Part shown: positions 57,770 to 64,000 of the stretch, piece by piece
How the letters are laid out: each line of letters starts with the position of its first letter
How positions within the stretch are numbered: position 1 is the first letter of the stretch
Assembly: GCF_000282595.1 (NCBI RefSeq)
Contig: NZ_AKIZ01000030.1
Location: 1-64,000, forward strand
DNA: 64,000 nt
Direction: 5' to 3'
Source: Phyllobacterium sp. YR531
GTDB lineage: Bacteria > Pseudomonadota > Alphaproteobacteria > Rhizobiales > Rhizobiaceae
The notes under the pieces: generated by a model
What the model was told of the DNA's origin: nothing
Databases searched by the model: none
The model's input: the letters and a program-made list of their open reading frames with translations, nothing else
Position numbers and translations under genes: made by a program

Positions 57770-59419
57770 ATGGCACTGTCGCCGAAACTCGATTTGAGGC
57801 AAACCCAATCGCTGGTGATGACGCCATTGCTGATGCAGTCGATAAAGCTGCTGCAATTGACGCATATCGAGCTCGAACAGTTCATTGAGCAGGAAATCCA
57901 AAAAAACCCGTTACTAGAACAACTGGATAAATCAGACGACGCCATCTCATTTGGCGGGGGTGATACCAATGCGGGTTATGCGTCGGACGGCGGTCACCAG
58001 GAATATGTCGAAAACGAAAGACATACCGACGATTTCTCCTCTGATGAGACCGATAGTTCCTGGCTAAAGAGCGGCGAAGGAACCAGCTCAAGCTCAATGT
58101 CCGATACGTTTGACAGTTCGCTCGAGAACATTTTCCCCGATGATCCCGGTAGTCATGATTTCATTGGAGGCGATCTTGCTTCCCAATGGAAGTCTTCTGC
58201 TGGCGATGGCTACATATCATCCGGTGGAGAAAATTATAACCTTGAGCAGGTAACGGCAGCGCAGCCAAATATGCAGGACCATATTCGGGAGCAGATCATT
58301 TTCGCTTTCGATAAAACTGCAGATCGGTTGATTGCTGCTGAACTTGCTGATCAGGTTGATGAAATCGGATATTTTCGCGGCGATATTACCGAACTTGCCG
58401 CGCGACTTGGCTCGACTGTTGAGCATATAGAAAAGTTGCTTTGCGTCCTGCAGGGTTTCGAACCTGCAGGATTGTTTGCACGCGATCTTGCAGAATGCTT
58501 GCGGCTACAGCTGCGTGCCAGAAACCGTCTCTCGCCTGCGATGGAGATACTGATCAGAAATCTCGAGCTGCTTGCCAAGCGGGATTTTCACAGTTTGAAA
58601 AAACTCTGCCGCGTTGGTGATGCGGAAATTATTGATATGCTCAGAGAAATTCAACTGCTCGACCCCAAGCCTGGAACTGCATTCTCCTCCGGCACCGCGG
58701 ACAGCATTATTCCCGATGTTCAGGTTGACCAGAATCCCGATGGTAGCTGGCGGATAGAGCTTAACGCTGAGACCTTGCCGCGAGTACTGGTCAATAACAG
58801 CTATTACGCAACGATAATGAAGGCAAAAACATCTCCTGATGAGAAGACGTTCCTCGGAGAGTGTATGCAGAATGCCAACTGGCTTGTTCGCAGTCTTGAT
58901 CAACGCGCACAAACCATTCTCAAAGTTGCAGGTGAGATAGTTCGCCAGCAGGAGCAGTTTCTTTTGCACGGCGTTGCGCACTTGAAACCCCTCAATCTTC
59001 GTAATGTTGCAGACGCTATCGGTATGCATGAGTCTACCGTCAGCCGCGTGACCACCAATAAATACATGCTCACAAAGCGCGGAGTTTTCGAACTGCGCTA
59101 CTTTTTCAACGCCGCTATTGCTGCCAATGAGGGCGCTGACCAGCATTCCTCGCAATCTGTAAGGCATCAGATCAAGCTGCTTATTGATGCTGAATCGGTG
59201 GATTCGATCCTTTCGGACGATACAATTGTCGACATGTTGAAGGAAAAGAATATCGATATTGCACGCCGCACCGTTGCCAAATATCGCGAAGCCATGAACA
59301 TCTCTTCCTCGGTTCAACGGCGCCGTGAGAAAAAAGCTGAGGCTTCCGCCGCCAAGAGCAATGTAAGGTCTGGATTCATTGCGTCACCACGTGTAGGATT
59401 GCTCGCAGTGGGCAAATGA
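57770..59419 (+). CDS. rpoN: RNA polymerase sigma-54 factor
   Basis: 549 residues. Region I (MALSPKLDLRQTQSLVMTPLLMQSIKLLQL) is the activator-responsive Gln/Leu-rich segment. An acidic Ser/Asp-rich region II follows (about 60-135), then core binding and the helix-turn-helix HESTVSRVTTNKYM. The RpoN box ARRTVAKYRE (498-507), which contacts the -24 element, is intact. An extra tail of about 40 residues follows. It directs transcription of nitrogen and other genes with enhancer-binding proteins. GTCAGGAG lies upstream. Confidence 0.97.
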   Translation: MALSPKLDLRQTQSLVMTPLLMQSIKLLQLTHIELEQFIEQEIQKNPLLEQLDKSDDAISFGGGDTNAGYASDGGHQEYVENERHTDDFSSDETDSSWLKSGEGTSSSSMSDTFDSSLENIFPDDPGSHDFIGGDLASQWKSSAGDGYISSGGENYNLEQVTAAQPNMQDHIREQIIFAFDKTADRLIAAELADQVDEIGYFRGDITELAARLGSTVEHIEKLLCVLQGFEPAGLFARDLAECLRLQLRARNRLSPAMEILIRNLELLAKRDFHSLKKLCRVGDAEIIDMLREIQLLDPKPGTAFSSGTADSIIPDVQVDQNPDGSWRIELNAETLPRVLVNNSYYATIMKAKTSPDEKTFLGECMQNANWLVRSLDQRAQTILKVAGEIVRQQEQFLLHGVAHLKPLNLRNVADAIGMHESTVSRVTTNKYMLTKRGVFELRYFFNAAIAANEGADQHSSQSVRHQIKLLIDAESVDSILSDDTIVDMLKEKNIDIARRTVAKYREAMNISSSVQRRREKKAEASAAKSNVRSGFIASPRVGLLAVGK

Positions 59420-59620
59420 ACTGGACCAAAAGAAGTCCGGTCAGGGAGAGCGAAGCGCTGATAATTGCGACGATGGAGCTTAAGCGCGCCTTTGAATGGA
59501 ACATCAGGAAAGTGAAATGTGATTGATCGCCCGCATGATTTTGCGGGATGTCTTTGCTCGATTCGAAACAACAGTGTAGATTGAATCGGGCAATGAAAAT
59601 CACAATGAAGGTGAGGTATC

Positions 59621-60211
59621 ATGAGTCTGCGTGTATCTGGAAAACATATGGATATCGGCGACGCTTTCCGCGTTAAAATTGAAGAGCGGATGGCAGAAAT
59701 GGTCACCAAATATTTTGGTGGCGGGTATTCTGGCCATGTCACAGTGGAAAAACAGGGCTCCCGATTTATTGCAGATTGTCTTGTGCGCCTCGATACCGGA
59801 ACAGTGTTGCAGGCTGCTGGCGAAGCGCAGGATCCTCAATTGGCTTTCGATACTGCCGGCGAGCGTGTGGACAAGCGGTTGCGTCGCTATAAGCGCCGCC
59901 TGAAATCTCATCAAGCGCCCGGATCGAATGGCGTTTTCGACGATGTTTCTTATCGCGTAATGGCCCCAGTGCCTGATGAAGATGAGGATATTCCAGAAGA
60001 TTATGCTCCCACTATTGTCGCAGAAACGTCGATGGCATTGAGAAGCATGAGCGTTGCATCTGCCGTCGTGGAACTGGATTTGAAAGATAGTCCGGTTGTT
60101 GTGTTCCGCAATGCTGGTAGTACACAGGTTAATATCGTATATCGCCGCGCAGACGGGAATATTGGCTGGATCGACCCATCAACTGTGGGTGATCAAGCCG
60201 TATCCCGATAA
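59621..60211 (+). CDS. hpf: Long-form ribosome hibernation promoting factor
   Basis: 196 residues in two domains. The N-terminal S30AE fold starts MSLRVSGKHMDIGDAFRVKIEERM and binds the 30S decoding centre. The C-terminal dimerisation domain contains SPVVFRNAGSTQVNIVYRRADGNIGWIDP and joins two ribosomes into 100S particles. The linker (about 108-140) is acidic. It sits between rpoN and ptsN, as in most proteobacteria. Confidence 0.95.
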   Translation: MSLRVSGKHMDIGDAFRVKIEERMAEMVTKYFGGGYSGHVTVEKQGSRFIADCLVRLDTGTVLQAAGEAQDPQLAFDTAGERVDKRLRRYKRRLKSHQAPGSNGVFDDVSYRVMAPVPDEDEDIPEDYAPTIVAETSMALRSMSVASAVVELDLKDSPVVVFRNAGSTQVNIVYRRADGNIGWIDPSTVGDQAVSR

Positions 60212-60239
60212 ACAAAAACAAGTTCATGGCGAAATGAAC

Positions 60240-60271
60240 TACCGTCCGCACGCCAAACGGTGCGGACGGTA
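60240..60271 (+). repeat. Strong hairpin between hpf and ptsN
   Basis: A 12-base perfect stem (60240-60251 with 60260-60271, arm ACCGTCCGCAC/GTGCGGACGGT plus one T-A pair) with an eight-base loop. No T-run follows, so it is not a simple terminator. It ends 20 bases before the ptsN start, just ahead of the ribosome site GGAAGGAAGAGAG. It may protect the hpf message or slow read-through. Confidence 0.7.
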
Positions 60272-60290
60272 ACTGGAAGGAAGAGAGATA

Positions 60291-60755
60291 ATGGATCTGG
60301 GTGATCTCATTCAGCCCGACGCTGTCCTGCCCGCATTGAAAGTCAATTCCAAGAAGCAACTCTTGCAGATCATGTCGGAAAAGGCAGCTGCCCTGACCGG
60401 ATTGAGCGAGCGCGAGGTTTTCGACACGGTTTTGCAACGCGAGCGTCTTGGATCGACAGGTGTCGGCAATGGCATTGCCATTCCACACGGCAAGATCAAC
60501 AGTGTAAAGCGTATTGCCGGGGTTTTTGCCCAGTTGGATACGCCTGTCGATTTTGAAGCGTTGGACGACCAACCCGTGGATATAGTGTTTCTCTTGCTTG
60601 CTCCGGAAAATGCCGGGGCCGATCATTTGAAGGCTCTGTCGCGCATTGCCAGAATGTTGCGCGATCCCGAGCGGATTGCCAAATTGCGCACTGCGCACGA
60701 CGCCAGCCTGCTTTACGAATTGCTGACTTCGCAACCCGCGTCAAACGCCGCCTGA
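60291..60755 (+). CDS. ptsN: Nitrogen PTS enzyme IIA
   Basis: A 154-residue EIIA(Ntr). The phosphorylated His66 is in GIAIPHGK. The N-terminus MDLGDLIQPDAVLPAL and the FAQLDTPVDFEALDDQPVDIVFLLLAPE stretch are family typical. It receives phosphate from NPr and regulates potassium, nitrogen and stress processes rather than sugar transport. It ends at a terminator at 60782. Confidence 0.95.
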   Translation: MDLGDLIQPDAVLPALKVNSKKQLLQIMSEKAAALTGLSEREVFDTVLQRERLGSTGVGNGIAIPHGKINSVKRIAGVFAQLDTPVDFEALDDQPVDIVFLLLAPENAGADHLKALSRIARMLRDPERIAKLRTAHDASLLYELLTSQPASNAA

Positions 60756-60781
60756 TCGTTTATAGCACATACTTTGAAAAG

Positions 60782-60803
60782 GCCGCCTTCGAGGCGGCTT
60801 TTT
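60782..60803 (+). terminator. Terminator after ptsN
   Basis: Seven-base stem GCCGCCT/AGGCGGC (60782-60798) with three-base loop TCG, followed by a T-run from 60799. An A-run on its left may let it also serve the convergent Fur-family gene. Confidence 0.9.
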
Positions 60804-60804
60804 A

Positions 60805-61236
60805 TTATTTTTGTTCAGTCTTCCGCGCATAAAGCTCAAGTCGGTGATGCACGATGTCATAACCGAGTGATTTGGCGATTTCTTCCTGAAGTTTCTCGAT
60901 CTTATCCGATTTGAATTCTATCACGGCACCGGTATCGATATCGATCAGGTGGTCGTGATGGTCACCGTGGGCCTGTTCAAAGCGTGACGGGCCGCCGTTG
61001 AAAGCATGGCGGTGTATCGCGCCCAAATCCTCCAGCAAATTCATGGTTCGATAGACAGTCGATAGCGAGATACTGTTATCGATCTCGATGGCGCGATGAA
61101 AAATCTTCATTGCATCCGGGTGATCTTCCGTTGAGCTCAATATATCCAGAATGATGCGCCGTGGCCGTGTGATACGCACACCAGCTTTACGCAATTCTTT
61201 CTCATATTCCGGTTTCTGGTTCGAAGCATGTTTCAT
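60805..61236 (-). CDS. Fur-family metal-responsive regulator
   Basis: 143 residues from the ATG at 61236. The longer frame to 61341 would start inside a terminator hairpin, so it is rejected. The winged helix has [13 protein letters not shown] and [21 protein letters not shown]. The metal-site region is [19 protein letters not shown]. There are no cysteines at all, so the structural CxxC zinc site of many Fur proteins is absent. This fits alphaproteobacterial Fur/Mur (manganese- or iron-responsive) or Irr-like proteins; the class cannot be settled here. Confidence 0.85.
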   Translation of the reverse strand: MKHASNQKPEYEKELRKAGVRITRPRRIILDILSSTEDHPDAMKIFHRAIEIDNSISLSTVYRTMNLLEDLGAIHRHAFNGGPSRFEQAHGDHHDHLIDIDTGAVIEFKSDKIEKLQEEIAKSLGYDIVHHRLELYARKTEQK

Positions 61237-61301
61237 GACTGGAATATGCGTCAGATCGCTTCCAGTTGCAAATTTTCTCAACTGAGAAGAGTGCTCATAA
61301 A

Positions 61302-61338
61302 CAAAAAATCGCCGCCAGTGAATCTCACTGGCGGCGAT
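61302..61338 (-). terminator. Terminator of the cyclic glucan synthase gene
   Basis: A 14-base perfect stem (61308-61321 with 61325-61338) and three-base loop. Read on the minus strand it is followed by a T-run (61302-61307). It lies just past the glucan synthase stop and upstream of the Fur-family gene. Confidence 0.93.
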
Positions 61339-61364
61339 CAAGATGAATTAATATCGAGAGAGGA

Positions 61365-64000
61365 TCAGCTCGCTGAGGGCACCTCTACGATTACCTTATG
61401 CTCACCGGATTTTTCCATCGGGATACCATCGTCGATTTTTGTCAGCTTCTTGCCATTGACTGTAACTTTTTTGGTTCCGCTGGAAAGTGGCTTGACCTCA
61501 ACCGTGTAGCGGGCGTCGCCATTGCGCAGCACGAAGCTGAAACTCTTCCATTTCGACGGTAGCGCGGGATCTACGAACAAGTGGTCGGCTTTCCGGGTAA
61601 TGCCGAGAATGCCTTCCGTTGCGACGCGGTATAGCCAGCCGGCAGAACCGGTATACCAAGTCCATCCGCCGCGACCGCGCATGGGATCAACCGAGTAAAC
61701 ATCTGCAGCAACGACATAAGGTTCGACGCGATATGATTCAGCCTTGTCTGGATCAAGCGAGTGATTGACAGGATTGAGCATGCTGAACCAACGATAGGCT
61801 TCATCAGCATTGCCGAGTTTTGCCATGGCAAGAACCGCCCACGTTGCTGCGTGCGTGTATTGACCGCCATTCTCGCGAACACCAACTGGATAGCTTTTGA
61901 TGTAACCCGGATCATGGCGCGACTTGTTGAACGGTGGAGTGAACAGCTTGATAACCTGTGCTTCCTCGTCAATCAGATGGGTAGCAACAGAGTTCATTGC
62001 CTGCTTGGCCCGATCAGGATCACCGTAACCGGAAAGCACACTCCAGGACTGTGCAATCGAGTCGATCTTACACTCTTCGCTAGTCTTGGAACCCAGCGGT
62101 GAACCATCATCGAAATAGCCACGGCGATACCATTCGCCATCCCAGCCATTCTTTTCCAACGAAGCCTTGAGGCTTTCAATATGCGCCTGCCAGCGCTTTA
62201 CACGCTCCGCATCCTTGTATCGCTCAGCGATAGGTAAAACATCCCGCAATGTGCTGATAAGGAACCAGCCAAGCCAGATGCTTTCACCTTTTCCATCTTC
62301 GCCAACGCGGTTCATGCCGTCATTCCAATCGCCCGTCAGCATCAACGGCAAGCCGTTGGTACCAGTTCGTGCAACTGCAAGGTCCAGCGCTCTGGCGGCG
62401 TGCTCATAAACGCTGACGATCTCGCTGGAAATTGTAGGTTGGTAGAAGGCATCGTGCTCAGCTTCTTCCAGAGCGCGTCCTTCGATAAAGGCGATCTGCT
62501 CATCAAGAATGCTCATGTCGCCCGTTACGGAGGTGTAATGGGCAATTGCATAGCCAAGCCAGACCACATCGTCGGAAATTTTCGTCCGCACGCCGGCGCC
62601 GGTGGTTGGAAGCCACCAATGCTGGACATCGCCTTCCTTGAACTGCCGCGCCGAGACATTCAATATCTGCTTGCGGGCGAGTTCAGGATTGAGGATCAGC
62701 ATGGACAGTGTGTCTTGCAGCTGGTCGCGGAAGCCAAATGCACCACTGGCTTGATAGAAGGCCGAGCGTGCCCAGATACGGCAAGCCAGGCTCTGATAGG
62801 GCAGCCAGCGATTGACCATGACATTGAATGCATCATCCGGCGTGTCGACTTGGAGACCGTCAAGGAAGTCGGCCCAGATAGCTTTGGAGGCCGATAATGT
62901 ATCTTCGAATGACCGGGTGCTGTGCTCGGCAAGTATTTTGCCTGCATCTTCAGCATTTCCCGTATCACCCATATAGAAGAGCACTTCTTTGGTCTCGCCG
63001 GGAGCAAGCTCGATATCCACCGCCAGTGCAGCGCAAGGGTCGCCACCAGCCTCGACGAGGTTGGATAATGACTTCGCTTGAAGAACTGCGGCAGGGCGCT
63101 CCACAGAACCGAGATTGCCGAAAAATTCGGTTCGATCAGCAGTGACGGACTGTGGCTTTACGCTGCTTGCGTAGAAAGCCATCTGGTTGCGCCGCTCGAC
63201 ACCATAAGGATTCCGGGCAAACAGAACGCCCTTCTCCGCATCATATGATGGCACGATAAAGGGAGCCGTCTTCGCACGGACATTGCCAAGCATCCACTCG
63301 ACAAAACCGTAAACGCGTAGCTGCTTAGGCGATCCGCCGTGGTTGGTTATTTTAAGACTGGATACCCTTACTGGCAGTACCGGATCGACCGTATGGGTCA
63401 ATTCAAGTCCGACATTACCGTGCTTGGAAAGGAACGTTGAATAGCCCTGTCCGTGGCGGGTCTCATATTGAACTGAAGGGTCCCGCAGAACCGACGCGGT
63501 AGGTGCGAATGCTGTGTTCTTATCAAGGTCTACAACATAAATAGCTTCGCCCGAGCGGTTGATGACAGGATCATTCGACCACTGGGTCAATTGATAGTCG
63601 CGGCTGTTGCCCGACCATGTGAAGCCTGCTCCCTCCGCTGACACGTGAAAGCCGAAACCTGAATTGGAGATCACATTGATCCACGGCTGAGGCGTGCAGG
63701 TGAGCCCACCCAGACGCACGACATATTCGCCGCTCGCCATATCAAATCCGCCAAAACCATTCCAGAATTGCAGATCATCTCCTGAAATCTTGGGGCGAGC
63801 CTTGCTCAAAAGCTGGCTCGGGGCCGGAGCAATTCCTCGCAGATCGTCTGCCTCAGCCTCAATCAGAGCTTTCCCTTTGGCATCAGGCACGGGAAGCGCT
63901 TCGGCAGCCAACTCCGTGACGCGGTTCAACTGCTCGGACAGAGAGCCATTCTGCGCGTGCAGAACGATGCGAGCTGAAGCCAGCAATGTGTTGTAGCTGG
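61365..64000 (-). CDS. cgs: Cyclic beta-1,2-glucan synthase, C-terminal part (partial)
   Basis: About 878 codons are visible; the gene continues beyond the window end on its 5' side. The part seen is the glycoside phosphorylase-like (GH94) module: a beta-sandwich (FHVSAEGAGFTWSGNSRDYQLTQWSND) and an alpha-barrel with FRDQLQDTLSML, WWLPTTGAGVRTKISDDVVWLGYA and the catalytic-acid region GDWNDGMNRVG. In Cgs/NdvB this module controls chain length of the periplasmic cyclic glucans important for osmoadaptation and host interaction. The N-terminal glucosyltransferase and membrane segments lie outside. Confidence 0.93.
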   Translation of the reverse strand, partial: SYNTLLASARIVLHAQNGSLSEQLNRVTELAAEALPVPDAKGKALIEAEADDLRGIAPAPSQLLSKARPKISGDDLQFWNGFGGFDMASGEYVVRLGGLTCTPQPWINVISNSGFGFHVSAEGAGFTWSGNSRDYQLTQWSNDPVINRSGEAIYVVDLDKNTAFAPTASVLRDPSVQYETRHGQGYSTFLSKHGNVGLELTHTVDPVLPVRVSSLKITNHGGSPKQLRVYGFVEWMLGNVRAKTAPFIVPSYDAEKGVLFARNPYGVERRNQMAFYASSVKPQSVTADRTEFFGNLGSVERPAAVLQAKSLSNLVEAGGDPCAALAVDIELAPGETKEVLFYMGDTGNAEDAGKILAEHSTRSFEDTLSASKAIWADFLDGLQVDTPDDAFNVMVNRWLPYQSLACRIWARSAFYQASGAFGFRDQLQDTLSMLILNPELARKQILNVSARQFKEGDVQHWWLPTTGAGVRTKISDDVVWLGYAIAHYTSVTGDMSILDEQIAFIEGRALEEAEHDAFYQPTISSEIVSVYEHAARALDLAVARTGTNGLPLMLTGDWNDGMNRVGEDGKGESIWLGWFLISTLRDVLPIAERYKDAERVKRWQAHIESLKASLEKNGWDGEWYRRGYFDDGSPLGSKTSEECKIDSIAQSWSVLSGYGDPDRAKQAMNSVATHLIDEEAQVIKLFTPPFNKSRHDPGYIKSYPVGVRENGGQYTHAATWAVLAMAKLGNADEAYRWFSMLNPVNHSLDPDKAESYRVEPYVVAADVYSVDPMRGRGGWTWYTGSAGWLYRVATEGILGITRKADHLFVDPALPSKWKSFSFVLRNGDARYTVEVKPLSSGTKKVTVNGKKLTKIDDGIPMEKSGEHKVIVEVPSAS

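Noticed and set aside
61237-61341. Upstream start of the Fur-family gene
   Set aside because: The longer frame would begin beyond and run through the terminator hairpin at 61302-61338; the extra residues do not fit the family.
1-64000. CRISPR arrays, tRNA or rRNA genes, insertion sequences, prophage
   Set aside because: No regularly spaced repeats, tRNA-like or rRNA-like stretches, transposase or phage proteins were recognised on either strand by reading; a covariance-model scan was not possible here.

Overview
The window reads as chromosomal DNA of an alphaproteobacterium of the order Hyphomicrobiales, closest in style to Brucella/Ochrobactrum. The evidence is moderate-to-high GC coding, the order lptC-lptA-lptB-rpoN-hpf-ptsN, an OlsB-type ornithine-lipid acyltransferase, a cyclic beta-1,2-glucan synthase, a rhizobial-type polyol operon and a ROK-controlled xylose locus. 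The genus is inferred from gene content and order, not from a search. I saw no rRNA, tRNA, CRISPR array, insertion sequence or prophage.

Layout. (1) 1-920: a Cys-rich small protein translationally coupled to a SelT/SelW (Rdx) thioredoxin-like protein whose C-terminus is encoded by a REP-like palindrome. (2) 921-10745: a polyol operon, with a SorC-type regulator, a four-gene ABC importer, sorbitol-type and mannitol-type dehydrogenases, a HAD phosphatase and a pentulose kinase, the last three coupled by one-base TGATG overlaps. (3) 10747-16132: polA, a 415-base gap with an odd ORF, an M20 dipeptidase and an RNase D-like exonuclease. (4) 16136-20674, minus strand: a membrane protein, two glycosyltransferases, a small lipoprotein and an acyltransferase, probably envelope glycan modification.

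(5) 20757-26455: an ECF sigma/ChrR stress module. The sigma gene, a ChrR-like anti-sigma, a lipoprotein esterase and a DUF1295 membrane enzyme run on the plus strand. An FAD oxidoreductase, DUF1365 and a DUF2177 membrane protein run on the minus strand. Three promoters with the same architecture, TGATCC-16 bases-CGTAT, serve the three transcription units. The ChrR-like protein lacks two of the four zinc ligands of the family. This is the most interesting part of the window.

(6) 26625-31222: a class A penicillin-binding protein, glycerol kinase and an orphan SDR. (7) 31278-38728: xylose catabolism, with a ROK repressor-xylB-xylA unit divergent from xylFHG and a candidate operator between them. 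(8) 38780-55105: a long minus-strand housekeeping run: sppA, ihfB, lapA-like, an ornithine cyclodeaminase-like gene, two RNA methyltransferases, lspA, olsB, mutS, glnD, murJ, a VOC protein, trpS, a universal stress protein and nfuA. (9) 55354-60755, plus strand: lptC, lptA, lptB, rpoN, hpf and ptsN, joining LPS export with sigma-54 and the nitrogen PTS. (10) 60805-64000, minus strand: a Fur-family regulator and the C-terminal part of cyclic beta-1,2-glucan synthase, cut by the window end.
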